Shown piece by piece: positions 43,965 through 52,085 of a stretch of DNA of 64,000 nt. The notes beneath the pieces are model-generated. The model searched no databases. It was not told where the DNA came from and saw only the letters and a program-made list of their open reading frames with translations. The first letter of the stretch is position 1. Each line of letters opens with the position of its first letter. Position numbers and translations under genes: made by a program. Source of the stretch: SB11 sp964584305 (GTDB taxonomy: Bacteria; Bacteroidota; Bacteroidia; UBA8524); NCBI GenBank assembly GCA_964584305.1, contig CAZOZL010000009.1:34840-98839 (forward strand), in the 5' to 3' direction.

Positions 43965-45542
43965 ATGAACACTACCGAAGAACTTTACCTCTCGCCTGAA
44001 GAGGCTTTTTTACCTGAAAAAACAAGGGCTAAGTTAGCAGAAAAGCTACGAATAAATGTTGATAAAATTTCTGATTGGAAAATTAGAAAGAAGTCGATAG
44101 ATGCCAGAAAAGCCAATATTATTGTCCGTTTGGTAGTTGAATATACTTTAAAAGGAGATGGAATTACCACATTACCCATTGTTCCTCTTTTTGAGAATAC
44201 CATACACTACCACAATTGTACTACTGCCCAGCACGAAGTAATTATTATAGGCTGTGGGCCTGCGGGGATGTTTGCTGCTTTGCGATTATTAGAAGCAGGA
44301 ATACGCCCCATAATTATAGAGCGAGGCAAGGCAGTGCGTGAACGTCGCCGTGATTTAGCTGCTATAAACAAAGAACGAGTAGTAAACCCCGATAGTAATT
44401 ATTGTTTTGGCGAAGGTGGCGCAGGAACATATAGCGATGGTAAACTATACACTAGAAGTAAAAAAAGAGGCGATATAGCCAAAATACTACAAGTGTTTGT
44501 TGAACACGGCGCAGCAGAAAACATTATATACGAAGCCCATCCACATATTGGGACTAATAAGCTGCCCGATATTATTACCGCCATGCGAGAAACTATTGAA
44601 AGGTTTGGCGGTAAAGTATTGTTTAATAAACGAGTGAGCGATATAATAGTAAAAAATACTACACTGCACGAAGTACACACAACCGATGGAGATAGTTTTA
44701 CAGCAAAAAATGTAATACTTGCCACAGGACACAGCGCACGAGATATTTTTGAACTATTAGACAGAAAACAAATAGCCATTGAGGCGAAGCCTTTTGCTTT
44801 GGGCGTAAGGATAGAACACCCTCAAGAACTGATTGATAAAATACAATACCATTGTGATATACGAAGCGAATTTTTGCCCCCCAGCAGTTACAGTTTGGTG
44901 CAGCAAGTAAACGGAAGAGGCGTGTTTAGTTTTTGTATGTGCCCTGGGGGGATTATAGCCCCTGCGGCTACCGCCCCCAATGAAATAGTAGTAAATGGAT
45001 GGAGCCCGAGCAAGCGAAATGGAAAATTTGCTAATAGCGGCATAGTGGTGAGCATTGAAGAAAAAGACTGGCAAAAATATAAGGATAAAGGTGCATTAGC
45101 ATCAATGTACTACCAAGCCGAGATTGAGCAACGAGCATTTGTAAAAGGAGGTAACAACCTTACTGCACCCGCACAGCGACTACCCGATTTTGTGAAGAAA
45201 AAACAATCATCATCATTGCCAGATACCTCTTACCTTTTGGGGATAAGCAGTGTGCCGTTGGACGATATATTGCCCAATGAAATTACCGCCCGATTGCGAG
45301 GCGGTGTACAAGCCTTTGGCAAAAAAATGAAGGGCTACTATACCCACGAAGCAGTTTTGGTGGGGGTAGAGTCCCGCACATCATCACCCGTGCGCATACC
45401 CAGAGATAAAGAGAGTTTAGAACACCCACAAATAAAAGGATTATACCCTTGCGGCGAAGGCGCAGGCTATGCTGGAGGCATTGTTTCTGCCGCTATGGAT
45501 GGTGAGCGTGTGGCAAGGGCTATTGTTGAGGTATTAATATAG
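43965..45542 (+). CDS. FAD-dependent dehydrogenase (COG2509 type)
   Basis: 525 residues. A short N-terminal domain (1-80) precedes the FAD-binding Rossmann motif IIIGCGPAGMFAALRLLEAG (about 92-111). Other visible blocks are CFGEGGAGTYSDGKLYTR, NVILATGHSARDIFELL, and the C-terminal YPCGEGAGYAGGIVSAAMDGERV that closes the FAD site. The family is widespread and of unknown substrate. It has a single-gene layout, divergent from the transketolase genes. Confidence 0.88.
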   Translation: MNTTEELYLSPEEAFLPEKTRAKLAEKLRINVDKISDWKIRKKSIDARKANIIVRLVVEYTLKGDGITTLPIVPLFENTIHYHNCTTAQHEVIIIGCGPAGMFAALRLLEAGIRPIIIERGKAVRERRRDLAAINKERVVNPDSNYCFGEGGAGTYSDGKLYTRSKKRGDIAKILQVFVEHGAAENIIYEAHPHIGTNKLPDIITAMRETIERFGGKVLFNKRVSDIIVKNTTLHEVHTTDGDSFTAKNVILATGHSARDIFELLDRKQIAIEAKPFALGVRIEHPQELIDKIQYHCDIRSEFLPPSSYSLVQQVNGRGVFSFCMCPGGIIAPAATAPNEIVVNGWSPSKRNGKFANSGIVVSIEEKDWQKYKDKGALASMYYQAEIEQRAFVKGGNNLTAPAQRLPDFVKKKQSSSLPDTSYLLGISSVPLDDILPNEITARLRGGVQAFGKKMKGYYTHEAVLVGVESRTSSPVRIPRDKESLEHPQIKGLYPCGEGAGYAGGIVSAAMDGERVARAIVEVLI

Positions 45543-45607
45543 TTTTTACTGTTTAGGTGAGTTGAAATATTGCTTTCATTATACCATATCATACAGATTA
45601 CCTATAC

Positions 45608-45696
45608 CGTCATTTCGAGGTCTTTCGCAGCAATCTCTTTGCCACAACAACATACAGATTGTCTCGATAGCCTAAGAAGGTTTTCTTGCAATGACG
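45608..45696 (+). repeat. Dispersed repeat R5, copy a
   Basis: CGTCATT at the left and AATGACG at the right form an inverted pair; the interior carries GCAATCTCTTTGCCAC and TAAGAAGG-TTTTCTTGCAATGACG, shared with the copies at 49325 and 63897. Confidence 0.6.
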
Positions 45697-45752
45697 ATAG
45701 TCGCTGAACATTCATGCCTATTCTGTATGCCCTTCGCACCAAAGGCTAAAGG

Positions 45753-45804
45753 CAAAAAACCACTAACTAAAAACAGGGTTACAGCCCCCTGCAACGGTTT
45801 TAAA
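45753..45804 (+). repeat. Dispersed repeat R4, copy a
   Basis: Aligns with 49513-49560: CCACT-A-TTAAAAACAG-GTTA-AGCCCC-TGCAACGGT with few changes. In both places it lies upstream (in plus direction) of the stop codon of a minus-strand gene. Confidence 0.6.
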
Positions 45805-45850
45805 AGTGAGTAAAATCAAAAAAAATACTGAAACTGAGATAATAAACCGT

Positions 45851-46126
45851 TTAAAATTTTTGTCCTAAAAATGTTAAGCCTTTAGCCGTCATTTGGTAGC
45901 GGTAGGCACGCATATTATCGCTATCGTACATATAAGTAGCTTGGTAGTCTCCTTTTTCCTCGTTCAGTTCCATTGGACTAACGTATTTACTTTTTATTAG
46001 CCATTTTAGTGCATCACCCACAAAATATTCACTTTCTTTTGCTTCTTCAACAATGGTATCAAAACTTTCTGTAAAAAGTAGCGAGGCTAATACTTTCTTC
46101 TCTAATACAAGTGGCATAGTACTCAT
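45851..46126 (-). CDS. Small hypothetical protein, possible winged-helix
   Basis: 91 residues. No family is recognised with certainty. The pattern of two helices (VLASLLFTESFDTIVEEAKE and VGDALKWLIKSKYV) followed by beta-strand-like sequence and MTAKGLTFLGQKF resembles the end of a winged-helix domain. Its start overlaps the glycosyltransferase stop (46123-46126) by 4 bases, so it is translated with that gene. Confidence 0.6.
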   Translation of the reverse strand: MSTMPLVLEKKVLASLLFTESFDTIVEEAKESEYFVGDALKWLIKSKYVSPMELNEEKGDYQATYMYDSDNMRAYRYQMTAKGLTFLGQKF

Positions 46127-47283
46127 TGGGTTCTTCCTTTCCAGCTATAACTCCCAAAATTACCTAAAATACCTATTATCAACACATATAAAATATGAAA
46201 AGGCTGCGCTGCTATAATATATTTAAGTAAATGTTTAAGGTTAAAGTATTTTAATACAGTAGCATAAAACCAATATTCTACAAAAATTTTAAATACTAAT
46301 TGCCCAATAGCCACCCACCAAATTAAAGGATTAATAAAACCCAAGAAACCGTTTACCACAATACTAAGATTAAATAAATATGCCATAGCAAGCACCGCAG
46401 TAATGCGTTTATCGCTATATTTAGTACTTTTAGAAACCCAGCGCATACGTTGCGCCATAAACGCTTTAAAAGTAAAGGCAGGCGGTGTTTTTACTATCGT
46501 TTTTTTATTTTTTAAAAAATGTACTTGTTTAGGATACTTACTAAACACTTTGTGCATCAAAAACTCATCATCGCCAGAGAGTAGGTTATCGTTGCCTATA
46601 TAGCCGCCTACCTCATCAAAAACTTCTTTTTTGTACGCCATATTAGCCCCATTGCACATATTGGGAAACTTTAGCTGCAAAGCAGCTCCCCCAATACCTA
46701 CCAACCCTGCAAACTCAAGTTGTTGTATCTGTAAAAAAAAGTGGCTTAGTATATTTTGTTTTTTCTTATCCCAATCAAAAACTACTGCCCCACTCACCAA
46801 AACGGCATTGGTTTGTTTAAAAAACTTTACCACCTCTGTCAGCCATTCATGCCCCATAGTACAGTCAGCATCAGTAGTTAGTATCAACTCGCCTTTGGCT
46901 TGTTTAATGCCCGCTGTAATTGCTGCTTTCTTGTACCGCTCGTTGGAGGTATCTCTTAATTCTAATAGTTGCAATTGTGTCCACTCTTTTTTTTCTTTAA
47001 AACTATTAACTACCTGTGTAGTAGTATCAGTAGAGTAATCATCCACTACAATTACTTCAACATTTTTTTTAGAATAGGTTTGCTTATATATCGCTGTAAG
47101 ACACTGGATAATATTTTTCTCCTCGTTACGGGTGGGAATTATAATGCTTACCGGTGTATTAGGTAAGGTGCTTTCACTATTGTTGGGTTGTTTTATTTTA
47201 TTCCATCCCCAACGGTAATATCCCATTAGTATAAGATAAAACAGTGTCAGTATTTTTGCTATACTACCGCTAATTAGTACCAT
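46123..47283 (-). CDS. Membrane-bound family 2 glycosyltransferase
   Basis: 386 residues. An N-terminal hydrophobic segment precedes a GT-A domain (about 40-270): SIIIPTRNEEKNI, VIVVDDYSTDTT, the metal-binding TTDADCTM and the acceptor-side LSGDDEFLMHKVF and QRMRWVSKSTKY motifs of processive-like GT2 enzymes. Three to four C-terminal membrane helices follow. It overlaps the flippase-like gene by 14 bases, so both act on the same membrane glycan or lipid (inference). Confidence 0.85.
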   Translation of the reverse strand: MVLISGSIAKILTLFYLILMGYYRWGWNKIKQPNNSESTLPNTPVSIIIPTRNEEKNIIQCLTAIYKQTYSKKNVEVIVVDDYSTDTTTQVVNSFKEKKEWTQLQLLELRDTSNERYKKAAITAGIKQAKGELILTTDADCTMGHEWLTEVVKFFKQTNAVLVSGAVVFDWDKKKQNILSHFFLQIQQLEFAGLVGIGGAALQLKFPNMCNGANMAYKKEVFDEVGGYIGNDNLLSGDDEFLMHKVFSKYPKQVHFLKNKKTIVKTPPAFTFKAFMAQRMRWVSKSTKYSDKRITAVLAMAYLFNLSIVVNGFLGFINPLIWWVAIGQLVFKIFVEYWFYATVLKYFNLKHLLKYIIAAQPFHILYVLIIGILGNFGSYSWKGRTQ

Positions 47284-48265
47284 TTGCTTTTTTGTATTTA
47301 AAAATGCTAAAAAAAACAGCCCCTATAATACCTGGTACAAAAATATTTATTCCCCATAGCAAGTAGGCAGCGGCTAATATACCCGAATTGTTTGCACTAA
47401 AGTAATTTAAAAAATATAGTGAAGCCGCACCCCGTATTCCTAAATCGCTTAACGTATTACTGGGTACAATGGTTTGTACTAAAAATATAATAGGCACAGC
47501 CATAAACCCATTAGCCACAGTAATTTCTACATCAAAAAGCCAAAGTAATAAAATAAACTGGCTACAAAACACCCCATACCTAAGTATTGATAGTGCTAAC
47601 ACCACTAACAACCTTTTAGTAGTATAAAAATAGAAAACAGAGGTTATTTTTTTAAACCGTTTTAAAAATTTGGGCTTACTTAGCACCCACGATAGCACAT
47701 TGATATTTAAATAAAGTAATACCATTAACCCTATCAAAAATACTACTGCCACTACAAGTAAGTAGCTTAAGTATTTTTCTAATGGCTGGGCAACGCCGCT
47801 AAATCTAAAAGCCAAATATGCTGATGCCCCAAACAAAGCAGTAGCAATAAACTGTGCAAAACTACCTATTGAGGTAATTAATGCCGCCTTTACTTTGTGT
47901 AGCCGCACATACAATATACGCCCTGCAAAATCGCCCAAGCGATTAGGCACTAATATACTTACGAAAAGACTAATAAAAACACCTGTAACTACACTTTTTA
48001 TAGCGGTATAGTAGCTAATAGCCTCAAACCTGCCTACCAGTATTTTCCATTTCAATGCCTCAATGCTCCAGTTTATAGCCATTAAGCCTATTACTGCCCA
48101 CAACAAAGGCTGTTTAATAATATTGCTGAGGTCAATCTTTTCAAAGTCCTTCAACCCGCTGCCCACCATTAGTTTACTATATAAAAACCATAGGCTCACA
48201 GCCAAAATCACTAATTTTAGCGCAAGCAGCCAATTGTTTTTACACCAAAGCCAAAGATTTTTCAA
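47270..48265 (-). CDS. Lysylphosphatidylglycerol synthase/flippase-like membrane protein
   Basis: 331 residues from TTG 48265. The frame is open to TTG 48316, but that start would overlap ruvC on the opposite strand. It has eight or so membrane helices. FVSILVPNRLGDFAGRILYVRLHK near residue 110 and LVQTIVPSNTLSDLGIRGAASLYF near residue 275 are the conserved blocks of the YbhN/UPF0104/LPG_synthase_TM family, whose members act as lipid flippases or lack known substrates. It overlaps the glycosyltransferase by 14 bases. Confidence 0.78.
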   Translation of the reverse strand: MKNLWLWCKNNWLLALKLVILAVSLWFLYSKLMVGSGLKDFEKIDLSNIIKQPLLWAVIGLMAINWSIEALKWKILVGRFEAISYYTAIKSVVTGVFISLFVSILVPNRLGDFAGRILYVRLHKVKAALITSIGSFAQFIATALFGASAYLAFRFSGVAQPLEKYLSYLLVVAVVFLIGLMVLLYLNINVLSWVLSKPKFLKRFKKITSVFYFYTTKRLLVVLALSILRYGVFCSQFILLLWLFDVEITVANGFMAVPIIFLVQTIVPSNTLSDLGIRGAASLYFLNYFSANNSGILAAAYLLWGINIFVPGIIGAVFFSIFKYKKANGTN

Positions 48266-48301
48266 TACGTATGCGTTACTTTTGAAGACATAGTTTAAAT
48301 T

Positions 48302-48871
48302 TTGGGAACTACACAAAACAATTTCGATAAAATTATCTTGGGCATAGACCCTGGCACAAATATAATGGGATATGGCTTGATAGGTTGTACTGGAAAAAAA
48401 TTTGAACTAATTAATGCAGGAGTAGTAAATTTAAGTAAACTTGACGGTCATGCCCTTAAATTGAAAAAGATTTTTGACCGTGTTACCTACCTTATTGATA
48501 CTTATCACCCTGATGAACTTTCTATTGAAGCCCCTTTTTTTGGTAAAAATGTACAAAGTATGTTAAAACTGGGACGAGCTCAGGGAGTAGCTATTGTAGC
48601 CGCTTTGCAGCGAGATATTCCTGTTTTTGAGTACGCACCAAAAAAAATTAAACAAAGTATTACGGGTAGAGGCGCGGCTACCAAAGAGCAAGTAGCTGCC
48701 ATGTTACAAACATTGATGAAGTTTGAAGAAATGCCCAAGTACTTAGATGCTACCGATGGTTTATCAGCGGCGGTATGTCATTTTTTTCAAAATAATTCGC
48801 TTAAAAGTGCAGGAGTGAAACATGGAAGTTGGGAAAGTTTTATCAAAAACAACCCTGATAGAATGAAGTGA
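48302..48871 (+). CDS. ruvC: Crossover junction endodeoxyribonuclease RuvC
   Basis: 189 residues, starting at TTG 48302; no ATG fits before the essential motif. It cuts Holliday junctions with RuvAB. ILGIDPGTNIMGYG holds the first catalytic Asp, LSIEAPFFGKNVQS the Glu, and LDATDGLSAAVCH the last Asp pair. The C-terminal ~20 residues are an extension typical of Bacteroidota. It is divergent from the flippase-like gene across about 36 bases. Confidence 0.94.
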   Translation: MGTTQNNFDKIILGIDPGTNIMGYGLIGCTGKKFELINAGVVNLSKLDGHALKLKKIFDRVTYLIDTYHPDELSIEAPFFGKNVQSMLKLGRAQGVAIVAALQRDIPVFEYAPKKIKQSITGRGAATKEQVAAMLQTLMKFEEMPKYLDATDGLSAAVCHFFQNNSLKSAGVKHGSWESFIKNNPDRMK

Positions 48872-48907
48872 GTTTTTTAATTTAGAGGTTTGATAATTAA
48901 TTAAAAT

Positions 48908-49273
48908 ATGACTGAAAACATTGCTTTAGAAAAACCAATACTTGAAATTGATGTATGGGAAAATCATTCAGTTATTACTGACGGTAATTCTTTACATTAT
49001 AAAAAAAGAAGTGAATATGCCGCCGCCAAATTCCCTTGTTATTGTACCGTTGATTTGCAAAACATTCATTCTTTAAAAAGAGTTCGTTTGTTACTTTGGG
49101 ATAACGATAATAGAAAATATAAGTATCGTTTTTTAACATCAACTGATTTTGTAGAAGGTTACAAGGTTGAAATAACACCCATTTCTCGTTTTATTCATTT
49201 TTTTAGCCGCATATTAATAGGATTTTGCATTTACCAGTTTATTGCTGCTTTCCGCAGGCATGGGAAAAGGTAG
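48908..49273 (+). CDS. Hypothetical protein with F5/8 C (discoidin)-like segment
   Basis: 121 residues. Residues 20-85 look like part of a discoidin domain: VITDGNSLHY, a PCYCTVDLQNIHSLKRVRLLLW strand pair split by Cys-rich sequence, then YKYRFLTSTD. The last 35 residues (HFFSRILIGFCIYQFIAAF) form a hydrophobic helix and a basic tail that do not belong to that fold. There is no signal peptide. It may be a truncated remnant with a spurious tail or a small membrane-anchored protein. It follows ruvC by 36 bases. Confidence 0.5.
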   Translation: MTENIALEKPILEIDVWENHSVITDGNSLHYKKRSEYAAAKFPCYCTVDLQNIHSLKRVRLLLWDNDNRKYKYRFLTSTDFVEGYKVEITPISRFIHFFSRILIGFCIYQFIAAFRRHGKR

Positions 49274-49324
49274 TTTTTAGCTTTTGGGGTGGTTTTTTTG
49301 TTTGCCATCACACCATACAGCATT

Positions 49325-49385
49325 GCCTGCCCGAATGCAATAGATTGCCACGACATCATCATAAAAAGGCTTTCTCGCAATGACG
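49325..49385 (+). repeat. Dispersed repeat R5, copy b
   Basis: GCCTGCCCGAATGCAA and AGATTGCCACG at the left are identical (one change in between) to 63897-63924; the right part ends CTCGCAATGACG in both. Confidence 0.7.
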
Positions 49386-49416
49386 CACTCCGTGCTGTTC
49401 AGGCATTTTCTTGCAA

Positions 49417-49430
49417 CAGGTTGAAACCTG
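49417..49430 (-). repeat. Short inverted repeat R3, copy c
   Basis: CAGGTTGAAACCTG followed by CTGCAATTCATTC, with further similarity to copy b downstream (AACAAAAAATTTTATGTATAGAATGGGG-type stretch, 49449-49476). Confidence 0.65.
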
Positions 49431-49500
49431 CTGCAATTCATTCACCTTAACAAAAAATTTTATGTATAGAATGGGGACACCGCCCACATTAGTTCTTTGT

Positions 49501-49560
49501 AATGGCAAACAGCTAAAAGCCACTCATTAAAAACAGAGTTATAGCCCCTGCAACGGTCTT
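49501..49560 (+). repeat. Dispersed repeat R4, copy b
   Basis: Second copy of the 45753-45804 unit. It runs into the stop codon of the OmpA/TSP3 gene at 49559. Confidence 0.6.
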
Positions 49561-51958
49561 ATTCTGCCACACGAATTATTAAAAACTCTACCCTACGGTT
49601 TTTCTTCCTTCCAGCAGTGGTTGCATTGGTGGCAAGAGGTTGTGTATCACCATAGCCTTCAACAAACATTCTATCCTTCGCTACTCCTTTGGCTACAATA
49701 TATTTTCTCACCGCTTGCGCTCTTTGTTTGCTTAGTTTTTTATTTGCTGCTGGGTCTCCAACATTATCCGTATGCCCGTCAATAGAAACTAAATAGTTTT
49801 TCTTGGCTTTTAATAAACGCGCCAAATTATCCAATACTTGGTACGATTTTTCACTAATTATATCACTACCTGTTTCAAACTCTAAGTTGTCATATACTTC
49901 TTGCAATACCTTGTCTTCTCCCTGTGGTTCTGGCTGGGTTTCAGGGACAGGGGCGGCAATAGGGTCGGGTTCAACAGTGGGAACATCAAGTTCTTCTATT
50001 GGTTCTGGGCAACCGTTGTATTGTTTTAATCCTTTTTCATTAGGGCAGTCGTCATTCTTATCTGCTACGCCATCCCCATCACTATCCGGACAACCATTTA
50101 ACGCATACACACCAGCTACTTCAGGGCATTCATCTTCGCTATCTACTATATTATCTCCATCAGTATCGGGACAGCCATTAAATTTCTCTAATCCAGCTAT
50201 TTCTGGGCAGTTATCAGCGGTATCAGTAATACCGTCTTTATCAGCATCAGGACAACCTTTCATTGATTTTAGCCCAGCTATTTCAGGGCAACGGTCGTTC
50301 GCATCAGCAACGCCGTCTCCATCCGTATCAGGGCAGCCTTTAAATTCCCATACGCCAGCCACATCAGGGCAAACATCTTTTCTGTTGGATACCATATCTT
50401 CATCTCTATCTCTTGGTCTTTTGTAGGCAAGGGGTATTGCAATACCCGCATACACATCCATTGCAAAAAGGTTTCTTGAGTTAAACAGTAACGACCCTAT
50501 CCTATCAGACCCTATAAACAAGGGTCCCATTTTTAAGAATAACCCAAAATTAACGGATTTAAAATCATTGTTGATTACAAAAGGTATTGCAGCTTCAAAC
50601 CATTCTGATTCATATCGAGGGGTAGCAGAAATTTGGGTAAAATAGCGCATACCCACCGTCCCTTTTTTACGCAAACTTTGTATGTAAGTAGCATTTATAA
50701 AGAAATTTTTATAAACGTTATAATCAAACTGTAGGTTTAAGGTAGCGGGCAATAATGTTCTGAATGAGTTATTCTCCGACTGAAAGCCTCCAGCTACTCT
50801 ACCTATATAATCGTTCATTCTGTCAAAGCCATTTAGGTTTGCGCCTTCTTGCCCAAAATCATCAAACATCCGTTTCATGGTATCTATCTGTCCTAAATCT
50901 CTTGATATATTTTGTGGTAATACACGCTCACCCACCCACTTTGAGTTGTTATAGTTAATGCCTCCTATATCGGTAATAGCGGCGGCAATTCTAAATTTGT
51001 GGCGCACTTTGCTTCTATCATACCTTTTCCTACCGTCCATGGTGTATTTAAAATTCTCATATTCAGGACGGTACTCGTATGCAAACCCAATATCAAAACC
51101 CCAGCCTTTGCCTAATGGGTCTTGAAATAAAAGACGTGATGGGTTTATGCTATTAGCGTTATCGGTATAGTAGTTCTCGTTAACATACGCATATTGCAGG
51201 CTAGAGTTTACAAACCCCACACTATCATTATCATACACAATTACACCGCCATTGGGCTTGTTTTGAAAATATGTACTATATAAACCAATAAGTCTTTTTA
51301 CGGTGAAGCCTACTTTTAGGGCATTTGCCTTATTTTCGTACACCATACCGCTATAGCTTAAACTAAACTCGGTAAAGGCATTTGCATTTAGTGTAAAATC
51401 GTTTTGCCCATATAGGGTATTGTATGATAAGCTATCAGGACCACTAAATGCAGGATTGGTAGGGTCTGTTCCCCATCTAATAATACGGGCTAAGTTTTCG
51501 TTTAAATCTAAAACCTGTACCGCCACTCTAGCACGTGTTCCTATGGCAATGGTATGTTTTGGACCAATAGAAAATAATACTGATGGACCACGCACTTCTG
51601 CCATTAGGCTTACATCTTTATTTTTTCCATTTATATTTTCTGCCAAGTAGCTATTATCAAATATTGCATTGCCATTGCCATCTTGGTATTGTTGGGGTAC
51701 ATTATTAAAAGCTAAGCCCCAAGCACTATAAGGCATATTTAGCTTCATATAATTGTTATAAAAATTTACATTTACCCCTGCCAAGTTAATATACAAGTTG
51801 TACTTGTTGTTTGCCATTGTAGCGGGATTTAGGTACATACCATTAGTACCTGCATAGCTGCTATTTGCATATCCCAGCCATTGTTGTGCTTTTACTGGGC
51901 TATTAACCAAGAAAAGGGAAATAAAGAGGGTATAGGTTAGCTTGTAAATATTCTTCAT
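49559..51958 (-). CDS. DUF5723/OmpA outer-membrane protein with five thrombospondin type 3 repeats
   Basis: 799 residues. A signal peptide (1-24, ending VKAQ) is followed by a large beta-barrel-type domain (about 25-520, DUF5723-like: WLGYANSSYAGTNGMYLNPA at its start). Five 26-27-residue thrombospondin type 3 repeats follow, each with DxDxDG-type calcium sites and a paired Cys (consensus GCPDTDGDG..D..D.CPE). The C-terminus is an OmpA domain: FETGSDIISEKSY, DGHTDNVGD and KNRRVEFLI. It probably anchors the outer membrane to peptidoglycan. It is a paralogue of the gene at 52086. Confidence 0.88.
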   Translation of the reverse strand: MKNIYKLTYTLFISLFLVNSPVKAQQWLGYANSSYAGTNGMYLNPATMANNKYNLYINLAGVNVNFYNNYMKLNMPYSAWGLAFNNVPQQYQDGNGNAIFDNSYLAENINGKNKDVSLMAEVRGPSVLFSIGPKHTIAIGTRARVAVQVLDLNENLARIIRWGTDPTNPAFSGPDSLSYNTLYGQNDFTLNANAFTEFSLSYSGMVYENKANALKVGFTVKRLIGLYSTYFQNKPNGGVIVYDNDSVGFVNSSLQYAYVNENYYTDNANSINPSRLLFQDPLGKGWGFDIGFAYEYRPEYENFKYTMDGRKRYDRSKVRHKFRIAAAITDIGGINYNNSKWVGERVLPQNISRDLGQIDTMKRMFDDFGQEGANLNGFDRMNDYIGRVAGGFQSENNSFRTLLPATLNLQFDYNVYKNFFINATYIQSLRKKGTVGMRYFTQISATPRYESEWFEAAIPFVINNDFKSVNFGLFLKMGPLFIGSDRIGSLLFNSRNLFAMDVYAGIAIPLAYKRPRDRDEDMVSNRKDVCPDVAGVWEFKGCPDTDGDGVADANDRCPEIAGLKSMKGCPDADKDGITDTADNCPEIAGLEKFNGCPDTDGDNIVDSEDECPEVAGVYALNGCPDSDGDGVADKNDDCPNEKGLKQYNGCPEPIEELDVPTVEPDPIAAPVPETQPEPQGEDKVLQEVYDNLEFETGSDIISEKSYQVLDNLARLLKAKKNYLVSIDGHTDNVGDPAANKKLSKQRAQAVRKYIVAKGVAKDRMFVEGYGDTQPLATNATTAGRKKNRRVEFLIIRVAE

Positions 51959-52031
51959 TAAGGGATTATTTTACATCAAAATAACGATTTTTTAAATGGA
52001 GTTACACATACACAGTGTTGATAAATCCATA

Positions 52032-52066
52032 AAAAGCCCTGCATATACTGTAAATGCAGGGCTTTT
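52032..52066 (-). terminator. Terminator of the second OmpA/TSP3 gene
   Basis: AAAAGCCCTGCAT and ATGCAGGGCTTTT form a 13-base stem with a 9-base loop. On the minus strand it ends in UUUU and AT-rich sequence, 20 bases after the stop at 52086. Confidence 0.85.
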
Positions 52067-52085
52067 AAGGTTAATTTTTATATAC

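Larger units (their letters stand above)
45543..45850. other. Gene-free stretch with R5 and R4 repeats
   Basis: 308 bases between the convergent FAD dehydrogenase and small-protein genes. It contains the R5 unit with CGTCATT/AATGACG ends at 45608-45696, and the R4 unit at 45753-45804. Nothing else is recognisable. Confidence 0.6.

Noticed and set aside
49803..50426. 207-codon plus-strand frame within the OmpA gene
   Set aside because: It is the antisense reading of the regular Asp/Gly/Cys-rich repeats and follows their periodicity; a shadow frame.
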